From CAUYUA01 sp963575675 (lineage in GTDB: Bacteria; Pseudomonadota; Alphaproteobacteria; Azospirillales; Azospirillaceae): a DNA stretch of 64,000 nt. Numbering within the stretch: position 1 is the stretch's first letter; each line of letters begins with the position of its first letter. The DNA lies in assembly GCA_963575675.1 (NCBI GenBank), contig CAUYUA010000044.1, positions 3,034 to 67,033 of the forward strand, written 5' to 3'. Of the stretch, positions 8,244 through 17,395 are shown one piece after another. The position numbers and the translations under genes are program-made. Under the pieces are notes generated by a model. It was not told where the DNA came from. It saw only the letters and a list, made by a program, of their open reading frames with translations, and ran no database searches.

Positions 8244-9062
8244 TTAAACGATGTTTTGGCGAGAACTGTTGTTGCGTGGAGAAGCGCCGGGCGGGGTGGA
8301 GCGGAACGCATCGATCAAATACGGGCTGAGCGATTGGCGCATGTTGCGTAACCACTCATGAATGACGATCAGCGATCGTGAGGCCACCGGCGGCGACATA
8401 CCCAAACGCACCAGATCCTCGCGCGTCATATTGGCGACCTGTTCCAGGCGATGGCCCGTGAGGCGCGCCCAAGCTGGAGCTGTGCAGGGCGACATGGATA
8501 TTACGGTGACGTTCTCACGCTCGACCATTTCGGCTTTGCGGCGAGCGTAATGGGATTCTTCTAATTGCGAAAACGGACCGGAAAAACCGTTCTCAACCAG
8601 AACCCGCTTGGCGTTCGGCGCAATAGCTGCGACTCGCTCCAGCGTGGCCATGCCTGTTTGCAGTGAGGCTAAGTCAACCGTGACCGGGACCATGAAGGTC
8701 AAACGGGAGCCGTCGCCAACGTAATAGTCAAAACCAGAGACTTCAGCCCAATTGAAGAACCATTGGCTGATGTTTCCGCCGAAATCGTATAGGCGACCGC
8801 CACGTTGCAGTTCCGGACCGATAGAATCCCAGAACTCAAAGAATCCGTCGCCGCCGGCGCCCATCAAGTTGACGAAATCTTGGCTGATGCGGCGGTGTTC
8901 GACCAGTTCCGGACCATATAGACGAGCCAAGCGCTCGTTGACTTCATATTCCACAACCCGCAAAGACAACCCTTCAAGGACGGCGGTCGCGAGAAGATGA
9001 TGAGACAGCAGAGTCTTTCCGACTCCGCCTCGATCGTTCAGAACAAGGATCGATCCCAGCAT
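8244..9062 (-). CDS. ParA/TraL-like P-loop NTPase
   Basis: About 272 residues with a deviant Walker A near the N-terminus (LNDRGGVGKTLLS). The Lys that usually begins KGGxGKT is Arg here. A Walker B-like LYDFGGN is visible. The DFG(A/G)N form recalls TraL-type nucleotide-binding proteins of conjugative plasmids and MipZ/ParA relatives. I start at ATG 9062, which has AAAGG nine bases upstream; a TTG at 9071 is possible. It lies downstream of the 496-residue disordered protein gene in the same direction, with no ParB, oriT or conjugation genes near. It may position or partition a cellular cargo. That function is inference from the fold only. Confidence 0.7.
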   Translation of the reverse strand: MLGSILVLNDRGGVGKTLLSHHLLATAVLEGLSLRVVEYEVNERLARLYGPELVEHRRISQDFVNLMGAGGDGFFEFWDSIGPELQRGGRLYDFGGNISQWFFNWAEVSGFDYYVGDGSRLTFMVPVTVDLASLQTGMATLERVAAIAPNAKRVLVENGFSGPFSQLEESHYARRKAEMVERENVTVISMSPCTAPAWARLTGHRLEQVANMTREDLVRLGMSPPVASRSLIVIHEWLRNMRQSLSPYLIDAFRSTPPGASPRNNSSRQNIV

Positions 9063-9245
9063 ATTGTTCAACCTTTCAATCGTGAGGTGTTTGTTTCAAT
9101 CAGTTTAATGGATAGCCGATCATCATTGACGTTTGTTTTTTTATTCTTGATCGTTATTTCCGGCTTTGGCGGTAAAAATCGGTTCGGCGAGGCCGCGCTT
9201 TGTCGCATGGGAGCGACGATGGCGGGACATACGCGGCGCATGGGG

Positions 9246-10736
9246 TTATTTTCTTGATGTCGTTGGGCGAGTCCAGTCGAAAGACATGGCGGATTTGTGG
9301 CGTGTGATGGGCGTCGGTGAAACGGAGGACTGCGGTGGACAAGGCGCGGCTGCGGACTCGGATGGCGGCTCGGAGAATCGGGGGGGGGGCTTGTGATCCA
9401 AGGCGACTTTATCGAAGATGCTCGGTCCAAGTGGCGGAGGCTTGAATCCGGTGACTGGCCTGGGCGGATCGAACGGCGCAGGCATCAACAAGTCCAAGTC
9501 TTTCGAGGCTTTCGTCGTGGAGCGGACAGAGGCGGGGGGAGGAAGAGGGCGTTCTTCTGTAAACGGGGGAGGCGGCAACGCTGCGGAAGGGACTTCCTCG
9601 GCCTCGGCGACAGGAGGAGCGGAAAGAGGGCAAACCGATGAAGTCTCTGAGGCGTCCTCAATGGAAGAAGCCGGTGTGGCGACGATGACGGGGGCGTCTT
9701 GGAGGGCGGCGTTGTCGTTTTCACTTTCACTTGGCGCGTCGGTTTGGGGAGCGGCTTCGATGGAGGTCGCTTCAGTGACGGCGGAGATGACGGGTTCGGT
9801 GATGGTTGCTTCGATGATAGGCGGACTCGGAGAGACACCCCTTGTCTCTTTATGTTCTGTTGCAGAACAAATCTGTGGCGCGAACCAATTTTCTGTGGCG
9901 GCTATAGCGGCTCGTTTTGTTGGCGGCAGTTGCGCCGGCGTTTCGGCGGAAGAGGTCGGTTGCGTTGAAATCGGGGATGTGAAAAGAGGGAGGATTGGGT
10001 TGACTGTAGGAGCGTCCATCGCCGGAACACCCACAATGGAGGCGTTTTCTGTATTGGTGTTTTCTATAATCTCCGGCTCTTTCAAGGCGTCTGGCGTCCG
10101 GTCGGGTTCTGTGGGGATATCCACGCGGAGAGTATCCTCTTGTGTCGGTGTCCAAACCGGAGCGGCGACAAGCGGTTCGGTCGCGGCTGGCTCAGTGGAG
10201 CAATGTTCGGCGATCGGAGGCGGCGTTGGGGGCGTAGAAAGGGATGAACTCGACGCGATTGGTGGGATGTCGATTTCGTTAGAGAAGGGCGACTCGGGTG
10301 AGGAGGGGGCGTTTTGCTGTGGATGCGGCTTTTGCGTCGCCGTTTCTTCCGTGAGAAGCAATGGTGTGGAAGCAGCGACGGAACATGACGTCGCGTTTGC
10401 TTGCAATAACGGCGTGAGAGGCGAAAACGTCAATGAAGTCGAAACGCTGCCCAACATGCCGCTTTGGCGAATTTCCAGTCCAACCATAAAAAAAGCGGAG
10501 CGCAGAGCTCCAGCCGTGAAAGGTTGCTCTCCGGCGGCCCCTAGGCCGTGATTGTCGAGGATTTCAGCGATTTCCTCCCAACTTGCGCCTCCTTCGCGCA
10601 GAACTGAAATTTCAGTGTGCCACCGTCGCACGCATTGAAGCGCGTTCTGTGTGGACGTTCCGCCAAGGGGGAGGGACGGATCATCGACGGAACGCTGACA
10701 TTTAGTCGCGGAAGGAGAGGGCTGATCCGTCGTCAA
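9246..10736 (-). CDS. Disordered protein with N-terminal helical domain
   Basis: I do not recognise the family. Residues about 30-90 (RRWHTEISVLREGGASWEEI, then FTAGALRSAFFMVGLE) look like a small folded helical, possibly helix-turn-helix, domain. The next 330 residues are Pro/Ser/Thr/Glu/Ala-rich and probably disordered. The C-terminus is basic and aromatic (SAMSFDWTRP). The start is a TTG at 10736 without a clear ribosome site. A 10-base C run (G on the plus strand, 9380-9389) lies in the coding sequence and encodes PPP. The opposite strand also has a long open frame, but this strand agrees with the NTPase gene downstream and has the more protein-like N-terminal domain. Confidence 0.6.
   Translation of the reverse strand: MTTDQPSPSATKCQRSVDDPSLPLGGTSTQNALQCVRRWHTEISVLREGGASWEEIAEILDNHGLGAAGEQPFTAGALRSAFFMVGLEIRQSGMLGSVSTSLTFSPLTPLLQANATSCSVAASTPLLLTEETATQKPHPQQNAPSSPESPFSNEIDIPPIASSSSLSTPPTPPPIAEHCSTEPAATEPLVAAPVWTPTQEDTLRVDIPTEPDRTPDALKEPEIIENTNTENASIVGVPAMDAPTVNPILPLFTSPISTQPTSSAETPAQLPPTKRAAIAATENWFAPQICSATEHKETRGVSPSPPIIEATITEPVISAVTEATSIEAAPQTDAPSESENDNAALQDAPVIVATPASSIEDASETSSVCPLSAPPVAEAEEVPSAALPPPPFTEERPLPPPASVRSTTKASKDLDLLMPAPFDPPRPVTGFKPPPLGPSIFDKVALDHKPPPRFSEPPSESAAAPCPPQSSVSPTPITRHKSAMSFDWTRPTTSRK
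9380..9389. repeat. 10-base G/C homopolymer within a gene
   Basis: Ten consecutive G on the plus strand, near the 3' end of the disordered protein gene. A single-base change would move translation into a frame that stays open to 9068, right at the NTPase start. Confidence 0.85.
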
Positions 10737-11051
10737 CGCATTATCACCGTCTTTGTCGCCGAGCGCGTTTTCGACATAGAAGAGCGCGACGAGGCGAAGT
10801 CCAGTTCAACGGTGGGAAAAATAGGACAGCCCGCGTTGAGAGGCAAATGATTTCCTGTGGATGTTTACACTCTTCCCGTATCGTCGGTTGGTGGGAATAT
10901 GGTACAATAGACTTCTGGAGCTTGTAGCGTAGACGATATTTTGCGGTTGGGTTCGCATGCGTCGTCGATGTGGAGAACGCGCGTTGCGCGTTGTGGTTCG
11001 GAACGGCGTTATGGACGTATGGATGGAAGCGTATGGAAAAGGGAGGGAGAC

Positions 11052-11588
11052 TTGACGGCTTCGGAAAGTAGCCCTGAACCGGATGCGGCTTCACATTTCG
11101 ATTTCCAGCAGCTTCGCCTCGCCTGTGAATTGTCCGGCTTGCGTGAAGAGCGCGAGCGTTTGCGCGAAGAGCGTAAGATTATTGGCGCCGACGTTGGTCG
11201 TTTTCGCGCGAAAGTGGAAGAAGAGGTTGAGGCTTTACGGCAAGGGCTGGCGGCGTTGGGGCAAGATGGGTTGAGCGATCCTGTGCGTGTGATGCCGTTG
11301 TTAGAGCGCGCTGTGGCGGCGTTGATTGAAATGAGGGATTATGCGCGCAGTCTGGATGAAAAAGCTCCGTCTGGGGGGCCGTTGTTTGGCGGCGTTGGGG
11401 GGAGCGGTCGTCGAAGCGGCGTTCTTTTGAACGGTTTGGGCGCAGACCGAGCTTCGGGAGTGCGGGCGCTACATTCGAATTCTTCTTCGGTTTCTGTCGT
11501 TCGTCAGACGATGCCTGCGCTTCCGGCTTTTTTGGCGGAGGGCCGGGGATATGACGAGGGCGGGATAGGGGGGGGGGGCGTATGTTGA
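11052..11588 (+). CDS. Coiled-coil protein, probably frameshifted at poly-G
   Basis: The family is not recognised. Start TTG 11052 follows GGGAGGGAG closely. Residues about 15-60 are a charged coiled coil (LREERERLREERKIIGADVG), then a second helical segment (VMPLLERAVAALIEMRDYAR) and a Gly/Ser-rich region. The frame ends with TGA at 11586-11588, just after a run of 11 G (11568-11578). With one G fewer the frame would continue for about 28 codons as AYVEEGAKDEQQHPASVAKV...VDWLKPVIR and stop at 11667. That tail looks coding, so this version may be truncated by slippage, by phase variation or by a sequencing error. It is divergent from the disordered protein gene. Confidence 0.6.
   Translation: MTASESSPEPDAASHFDFQQLRLACELSGLREERERLREERKIIGADVGRFRAKVEEEVEALRQGLAALGQDGLSDPVRVMPLLERAVAALIEMRDYARSLDEKAPSGGPLFGGVGGSGRRSGVLLNGLGADRASGVRALHSNSSSVSVVRQTMPALPAFLAEGRGYDEGGIGGGGVC
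11568..11578. repeat. 11-base poly-G tract at a frame switch
   Basis: Eleven G in a row, directly before the stop of the coiled-coil gene. The frame that becomes open with 10 G gives a protein-like C-terminus to 11667. Confidence 0.85.
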
Positions 11589-11710
11589 GGAAGGCGCAAA
11601 GGATGAGCAGCAGCATCCGGCGTCGGTGGCGAAGGTTGTGGATTGGTTGAAGCCGGTTATTCGGTAGGCGCAGTGGTTCTCGGGGGGGGCGTCGCCGTTG
11701 TGTTGTTGGA

Positions 11711-11732
11711 ATTTCTTAAAAAATTAAGAAAT
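11711..11732. repeat. AT-rich palindrome upstream of the chemoreceptor
   Basis: ATTTCTTAA and TTAAGAAAT form a perfect 9-bp inverted repeat around AAAA, 150 bases before the chemoreceptor gene. It could be an operator; nothing else supports a role. Confidence 0.4.
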
Positions 11733-11882
11733 GGATTCCATAGAGCGTTATTTGGTTTGGGAGGCGAACTGATGCTTTCCGGTCGGCTGTTTCTTTTGAA
11801 TAACCTTATGGGACCGGAAGCGCATTTCATCGTAGCTTCTGAATAGCTTCTGGCGCCGTAAAATAATAAAAGGAAAACAGCC

Positions 11883-13907
11883 ATGTCTTTGCAAAGTGTT
11901 GCCGGTCGATATTCGATCGGCGTGAGAATTGGTTTCGGTTTTGTTGTCGTGCTCTGTTTGTTGTTCGCGGTGGCTTGGAGTGGTTGGCGTGGCGTGAGTG
12001 AGGCAAGAAGCAGCTTCCTTATGTTCGAGAAAGTCGCAGCGAGCGCGCAGTTGGTGACGGGCGTTGAAGGCTCATTTACCGAGATGCGTCGCAATGTTCG
12101 CATTTACGTTGATGAGGGGGATGAGAAGGCTCTGATTGCTCTGCGTAACGAGCACAAAGAGACGATAGAGGCTCTCCGTTATGCGATTGCGACCGCCGTC
12201 AATCTAGAACGCCGAGCCACTATGGAGAGAATCCTCGATCTGATCGAAAGCTACGCGGCCAAGGTCAAAGACCTGGTGGTTTTGCGGACTAAGCGGGAAA
12301 AGCTGGTCGAGGAAAGCATGCATCCGATCGGCATGAAGGCTCAGGCGGATATCTCGGAAATCGTTCGCGCGGCTATGGCGGATGGGGATTTCGAGGTGGC
12401 GGCGTTGGCGGGGATCGTGCAGGAAAAACTGATGCTGGCTCGGTTGGAGGCGACGCGATTCATTTATAATAATGATTCTCGTCAATTTGAGCTGACTCGG
12501 ATTAAGTTCGCTGAGTATATTGAGGCGGTTGGTAAGTTACATGAGAGGTTATCCAACTCCGCTCGCCGTCAGTTGGCGGAAGAGGGTAAGGTTCTGGCTC
12601 AACGCTATTTGGCGGCGTTCAACGAGCTTGCCGTGGCGACTCACGACACGCATGAAATGATCAACGGAGTTATGGCTCGTCTCGCCCAAGAGGTTGGTGA
12701 ATTAGCGCATAAGATTGTCCAGTCCCAGAAAAAGGCCATGAGCGTCGACAGCGCCAGCATTCAGGAGGATTTTGACGCCTCCATTTTGCGGTCTCTCGGC
12801 TTATCTGCGGGCGCGTTGGCGTTTGGCGTGCTGTTGGCTTTGGTGGTCAGCCGTTCGATCACGGAGCCGATCAAGAAGATGACCGTGACGATGACGGCGC
12901 TCGCCAGCGGAAACCTGACAGTTACGGCGCCTGCGCTCGATAATCGCGATGAGGTGGGGGAAATGGCGCGGGCAGTGCAGGTGTTCAAGGATAATGCCTT
13001 AGAAGTAGAGCAGATGCGCAATGCTCAGGAGCAGCAGAAACGTCAGGCCGAGTTGGAAAAAAGCCAAGCTATGCTGCGGCTGGCCGATCAGTTTCAGAAT
13101 AGTGTTCAAAGCGTAGTTTCTGAGGTGCTCACGGCCTCTCGTGATATGCAGACGAACGCGCAAACTTTATCTCGCACCGCCGGTGAGACCAGCAAGAAAT
13201 GCATACTCGTCGCTTCGGCGGCGGAGCAGGCGACCGCCAATGTTCAGACCGTAGCCTCGGCTACGGAAGAAATGGCGTCTTCGGTGTCGGAAATTGGTCG
13301 CCAGGTCGGAGAATCCACTCGAATCGCTTCTGCGGCGGTGGATGAAGCCAATCGCACCAACCAAACCGTCGCCAGTTTGACCGAAGCGGCGCAGAAAATC
13401 GGTGAAGTGGTCGGGCTGATCAACAACATCGCCAGCCAAACCAATCTGTTGGCGCTCAACGCCACCATCGAGGCGGCGCGGGCCGGAGAAGCCGGAAAGG
13501 GTTTCGTCGTGGTGGCGAGCGAAGTCAAGAACCTCGCCAATCAGACGGCTAAAGCAACCGACGACATTCAGTCTCAGGTGGCGCAGATGCAGGGGGTGAC
13601 GGGAACCGCTGTCGGCGCGATTAGGGGCATTACATCCACCATTACTCGCATGAGCGAAATCGCCACCACGATTGCTTCAGCGGTGGAAGAGCAAGGCGCG
13701 GCAACGCAAGAAATCGCTCGCAGCATTCAGGAGGCGGCTCAAGGCACCCGCCAAGTTTCCGCCAACATCAGTGATGTTTCTCACGCCGCCGAGGAAACAG
13801 GCCGTCTGGCCAACGACGGGTTGTCGGGGGCGGCCGGTCTAACCCGTCAGGCCGAAATCCTACGCCGAGCGGTCGAAGGTTTCATTGCTCAAGTGCGTGC
13901 AGGGTAG
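11883..13907 (+). CDS. Methyl-accepting chemotaxis protein
   Basis: A 674-residue transmembrane chemoreceptor. TM1 lies at about 15-38, a helical periplasmic sensor of roughly 260 residues follows (4HB/HBM-like in size), TM2 is at about 302-323 and then a HAMP domain (VSRSITEPIKKMTVTMTALA). The cytoplasmic signalling domain has the conserved hairpin tip near residues 520-560 (IEAARAGEAGKGFVVVASEV), which contacts CheA and CheW. No C-terminal NWETF-type tether for CheR is visible. The ATG at 11883 follows AAAGGA. The gene is isolated between the coiled-coil locus and convergent eno. The ligand is unknown. A CheZ-like protein is encoded at 29-30 kb, but no other che genes are in the window. Confidence 0.95.
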   Translation: MSLQSVAGRYSIGVRIGFGFVVVLCLLFAVAWSGWRGVSEARSSFLMFEKVAASAQLVTGVEGSFTEMRRNVRIYVDEGDEKALIALRNEHKETIEALRYAIATAVNLERRATMERILDLIESYAAKVKDLVVLRTKREKLVEESMHPIGMKAQADISEIVRAAMADGDFEVAALAGIVQEKLMLARLEATRFIYNNDSRQFELTRIKFAEYIEAVGKLHERLSNSARRQLAEEGKVLAQRYLAAFNELAVATHDTHEMINGVMARLAQEVGELAHKIVQSQKKAMSVDSASIQEDFDASILRSLGLSAGALAFGVLLALVVSRSITEPIKKMTVTMTALASGNLTVTAPALDNRDEVGEMARAVQVFKDNALEVEQMRNAQEQQKRQAELEKSQAMLRLADQFQNSVQSVVSEVLTASRDMQTNAQTLSRTAGETSKKCILVASAAEQATANVQTVASATEEMASSVSEIGRQVGESTRIASAAVDEANRTNQTVASLTEAAQKIGEVVGLINNIASQTNLLALNATIEAARAGEAGKGFVVVASEVKNLANQTAKATDDIQSQVAQMQGVTGTAVGAIRGITSTITRMSEIATTIASAVEEQGAATQEIARSIQEAAQGTRQVSANISDVSHAAEETGRLANDGLSGAAGLTRQAEILRRAVEGFIAQVRAG

Positions 13908-14027
13908 CGCATTCCGTTTGCTCGAAAATGCGGAGGGCCAAGGAAAAAAAGAAAGGGAAAAACAAGGAGAGAAAAGCCAGCGCCTCGCCGCCCCGTCCTG
14001 GCGCCTGGCGCTCCATCCTTGTATCCG

Positions 14028-14062
14028 CCGTGCGGGGAGCGTCGAAGCCTCTCTCCGCACGG
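14028..14062. terminator. Hairpin between convergent MCP and eno genes
   Basis: CCGTGCGGGGAG pairs with CTCTCCGCACGG (one wobble) around an 11-base loop in the 179-base gap between two converging genes. No T-run follows, so a terminator role is only suggested by position. Confidence 0.35.
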
Positions 14063-14086
14063 GGCGTGTTGGTCGCTGACGTTGCG

Positions 14087-15364
14087 TTAGCTGCGCAGGA
14101 TCGATTTTCCTGCATATAGAGAGACGTTGCCTAAAGCTTCCTCGATGCGAATGAGCTGATTATATTTGGCCAGTCGGTCAGAACGCGACAAAGACCCGGT
14201 TTTGATCTGGCCGCAATTTGTGGCTACGGCTAGATCGGCGATGGTGGAGTCTTCCGTCTCTCCCGAACGGTGTGAGAGCACGGCGGTGTATCCCGCCTTG
14301 TGAGCCATGTCGACCGCTTGCAGCGTTTCGCTGAGGGTGCCGATTTGGTTGACTTTCACCAAAATCGAATTGGCGACCTTTTTGGCGATTCCGTCTTTCA
14401 AGCGCGTTGGATTGGTGACGAATAAGTCATCGCCGACGAGTTGCACTTTTTTGCCGATGACGTCGGTCAAAATCTTCCATCCGTCCCAGTCGTCTTCAGC
14501 CATGCCGTCTTCAATCGAGATGATCGGATAGCGTCCGACCAAGGACTCCCAATAAGCAGCCATGGCGGCCGAATCGAGGACCTTGCCTTCGCCGTGGAGA
14601 TGATACTTTCCGTCTTTGAAAAACTCGGTGGAGGCGGCGTCCAAAGCCAGCATCACGTCGTCTCCGGGGTTATATCCGGCGGCTTCGATTGCTTTCATCA
14701 CGAAGCCGATCGCTTCTTCGGTGGAGGCCAGATTTGGCGCGAATCCGCCTTCATCGCCGACATTTGTGTTGTGTCCGGCGTCTTTGAGCTTTTTCTTAAG
14801 GGCGTGGAACACCTCGGCGCCGATGCGGATGGCGTCAGAGGCCGATTGCGCCGCGACCGGCATGATCATAAATTCTTGGATATCGATTGGGTTGTCCGCA
14901 TGTGCGCCTCCGTTGATGATGTTCATCATCGGGACCGGCAAGGTGCGGGCGTAGGAGCCGCCCACGTAACGATACAGAGGCAACCGCGCTTCATCGGCAG
15001 AGGCTTTGGCTACCGCCAGGCTGACGCCGAGAATGGCGTTGGCGCCCAAACGAGCCTTGTTGGGAGTTCCATCCAGCTCGATCATCAGGTAATCGATGCC
15101 GATTTGATGGTTGGCGTCTAAGCCGGATAGCGCGTCGGCGATTTCGCCGTTGACGGACTCCACGGCTTTGCGCACGCCTTTTCCCAAATATCGGTTTTTA
15201 TCGCCGTCGCGCAGCTCGACCGCTTCGTGCGCGCCAGTCGAGGCGCCGGAGGGAACGGCGGCCCGACCGAAAGCGCCGGATTCGAGGACAACATCGACCT
15301 CCACCGTCGGGTTGCCGCGACTATCCAGGATTTCGCGCGCGCGAATTTCGGTGATGGCGCTCAT
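14087..15364 (-). CDS. eno: Enolase (phosphopyruvate hydratase)
   Basis: Converts 2-phosphoglycerate to phosphoenolpyruvate in glycolysis and gluconeogenesis, and in many bacteria is also part of the RNA degradosome. The 425-residue sequence has the conserved ILDSRGNPTVEVDV start, SGASTGAHEA, GGAHADNPIDIQEFM, SIEDGMAEDDWDGW, the metal and catalytic region LVGDDLFVTN, and SHRSGETED. I start at ATG 15364 (MSAITEIRAR), with AGGGA nine bases upstream; an upstream 14-residue extension is not family-like. It is not beside pyrG, kdsA or pdhA as in many relatives. It faces away from proS across a 430-base divergent region. Confidence 0.98.
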   Translation of the reverse strand: MSAITEIRAREILDSRGNPTVEVDVVLESGAFGRAAVPSGASTGAHEAVELRDGDKNRYLGKGVRKAVESVNGEIADALSGLDANHQIGIDYLMIELDGTPNKARLGANAILGVSLAVAKASADEARLPLYRYVGGSYARTLPVPMMNIINGGAHADNPIDIQEFMIMPVAAQSASDAIRIGAEVFHALKKKLKDAGHNTNVGDEGGFAPNLASTEEAIGFVMKAIEAAGYNPGDDVMLALDAASTEFFKDGKYHLHGEGKVLDSAAMAAYWESLVGRYPIISIEDGMAEDDWDGWKILTDVIGKKVQLVGDDLFVTNPTRLKDGIAKKVANSILVKVNQIGTLSETLQAVDMAHKAGYTAVLSHRSGETEDSTIADLAVATNCGQIKTGSLSRSDRLAKYNQLIRIEEALGNVSLYAGKSILRS

Positions 15365-15798
15365 CGTCTGGTATCCCTTTTTTTCAGTGATTCCGCCCCC
15401 ATCCAATAGCCGGAACCGCCCCTGATTGGCAAGGCCGGTTAGAAAACAAAACGGATAAAGGGAGAGGTTTTGGATTAAGGTTGAGCGAGACGAAATGATT
15501 ATTCTTTGGATACTCGCTTCTTGATTATCTTGTTAGGGTGGGATTGTTCACACGGAGCGGAGACTACAGCATCGATTCCTATTTGAGCTGATTTGAGCTG
15601 AATCACTGATATAACATCCTGTTCCGGCTAATCTTCGGTATGCTGCGCTTATTAAGGATGGGGGATGTTTCCTCTTGGGCAAATGACGCTCTCAAGAGCA
15701 AAGGGTGAGATTGGCGCGAGGTTGCTTCCCTGATTGGCAAATGCTAGACACGCTGTGGTCTGCCAAGGCCGGGCTCTGAGGAGAGGTTGAATATCTAT
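15365..15798. other. Divergent intergenic region, eno and proS
   Basis: About 430 bases without a gene between divergent eno and proS, so it should carry both promoters. I see an 11-base tandem repeat (TTTGAGCTGA twice, about 15582-15602) and no clear riboswitch or T-box. Confidence 0.4.
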
Positions 15799-17307
15799 AT
15801 GTCGAACAAAAAGTCTACGACGGCGGTGACGCCCACTCGCTCCGAGAACTTCAACGATTGGTATCAGGCGGTCATCAAAGCGGCCGATATGGCCGAGAGC
15901 GCGCGCGATGTGCGTGGCTGCATGGTCATTAAGCCGTGGGGTTATGGAATCTGGGAGCTGATTCAGCGAGACCTCGATCGTCGGATCAAAGAGACCGGGC
16001 ACGACAACGCCTATTTCCCGTTGTTCATTCCTTTGAGTTATTTCGAAAAAGAGGCGCGGCATGTTGACGGGTTCGCCAAAGAAATGGCGGTCGTCACGCA
16101 TCATCGGCTCGTGAGTCGAGACGGAAAATTGGTTCCTGATGGCGAGTTGGAAGAGCCCTATGTGGTGCGTCCCACCTCAGAGACCATCATCGGCGCGGCG
16201 TTCTCGCGCTGGGTCAAGTCATACCGTGATCTGCCGGTGTTGATCAATCAGTGGGCAAACGTCGTGCGTTGGGAGATGCGGCCCCGCATTTTCTTGCGGA
16301 CGGCTGAGTTTCTGTGGCAGGAAGGCCACACCGCTCATGTTTCCGAGAGTGAAGCGCGCGAGGAAACCATGCGGATGCTTGATGTTTATCGCGCTTTCGC
16401 CGAGGAGGTTCTGGCTCTGCCGGTCATTACCGGCGAAAAGCCGCCGCATGAGCGTTTTCCCGGCGCCGACGACACCTATTGCATCGAGGCCATGATGCAG
16501 GACGGCAAGGCTCTGCAAGCCGGAACGTCTCATTATCTCGGTCAGCACTTCGCCAAGGCTTCGAACATCGTGTATCAGTCCGCCGAGGGAGGAACGGAAC
16601 ACGCCTACACGACATCCTGGGGCGTGTCGACTCGCTTGATCGGCGGTGTGATTATGGCTCACGCCGATGATAACGGATTGCGGTTGCCGCCGCGCATTGC
16701 GCCGCGTCATATTGCTTTGGTTCCCATTATTCGCAATGCTGAAGACGCTTCCTCGGTCGAGGCCTTTATTAAAGACCTTGAGATCGAGCTGAAGCGTAAG
16801 ACTTTTGCGGGCGAGCCGGTGCGGGTTATTGTTGATCGTCGAGACATTCCATCAGTGGAGAAGCGTTGGCAGTGGGTCAAAAAAGGGACTCCGATTGTCT
16901 GCGAGATCGGTCCTAAAGACGTCGCCAAGGGGTCTGTGGCCGCTATTCGTCGTGATGGAGAGTTGAAAGCCGCTTTTATTCCTCGGGAGACCTTCATCGC
17001 CGATATTGAGCAGACTTTGGGAGAGATACAGGATTCTTTGTTCAAGCAGGCCAAGACCTACACTGAATCTCGTATTGTTTCGGTTTCTGATCCGAAAGCC
17101 TTCCGAGAAATGTTCTCGGGTGAAGATTCTTTGACTCGTTGTTTTGTCCGGGCTAAGTGGTCGGGAGACCCTGCGACTTTGGCGGTTCTGGATGAGATGG
17201 GAGTTACTGTGCGGTGCATTCCGTTTGATCAAGACGGAGAGCCTGGGACTTGTATTTTATCCGGTGTTCTGGCGACGCGGGACGCGATTTTTGCGAAGGC
17301 GTATTGA
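15799..17307 (+). CDS. proS: Prolyl-tRNA synthetase, archaeal/eukaryotic-like type
   Basis: Charges tRNA-Pro with proline. The 502-residue sequence has the short class II core without the editing insertion: motif 2 around VVRWEMRPRIFLRTAEFLWQ, and a C-terminus ending in Tyr (FAKAY), the hallmark of the archaeal-type enzyme. Most alphaproteobacteria carry a different ProS of about 440 residues, so this form is worth noting. ATG 15799 (MSNKKST) is preferred because family members begin similarly. A TTG at 15787 sits too close to the GAGGAG site; spacing from that site to the ATG is about 12-15 bases. The gene converges on metG, with a repeat pair between them. Confidence 0.95.
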   Translation: MSNKKSTTAVTPTRSENFNDWYQAVIKAADMAESARDVRGCMVIKPWGYGIWELIQRDLDRRIKETGHDNAYFPLFIPLSYFEKEARHVDGFAKEMAVVTHHRLVSRDGKLVPDGELEEPYVVRPTSETIIGAAFSRWVKSYRDLPVLINQWANVVRWEMRPRIFLRTAEFLWQEGHTAHVSESEAREETMRMLDVYRAFAEEVLALPVITGEKPPHERFPGADDTYCIEAMMQDGKALQAGTSHYLGQHFAKASNIVYQSAEGGTEHAYTTSWGVSTRLIGGVIMAHADDNGLRLPPRIAPRHIALVPIIRNAEDASSVEAFIKDLEIELKRKTFAGEPVRVIVDRRDIPSVEKRWQWVKKGTPIVCEIGPKDVAKGSVAAIRRDGELKAAFIPRETFIADIEQTLGEIQDSLFKQAKTYTESRIVSVSDPKAFREMFSGEDSLTRCFVRAKWSGDPATLAVLDEMGVTVRCIPFDQDGEPGTCILSGVLATRDAIFAKAY

Positions 17308-17340
17308 CGCTTGAATGACGGCAAAGATAACAGCAGCTAT

Positions 17341-17388
17341 AATAATAGAGACAATAATAGAAACAATAATAGAAACAATAATAAAAAT
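17341..17388. repeat. 12-base microsatellite, four units
   Basis: AATAATAGARAC repeats four times (units at 17341, 17353, 17365, 17377), the last one diverged. It lies between the proS stop and the left arm of the dispersed repeat. Confidence 0.85.
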
Positions 17389-17395
17389 AAATTAA

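Noticed and set aside
9418..10551. 377-residue Gly/Ser/Val-rich frame opposite the disordered protein
   Set aside because: It has no folded domain and no ribosome site; the minus-strand frame has a helical domain and agrees with the downstream NTPase gene.
8244..11667. Conjugative element
   Set aside because: Only the NTPase recalls TraL; no relaxase, oriT, type IV secretion genes or integrase are present.
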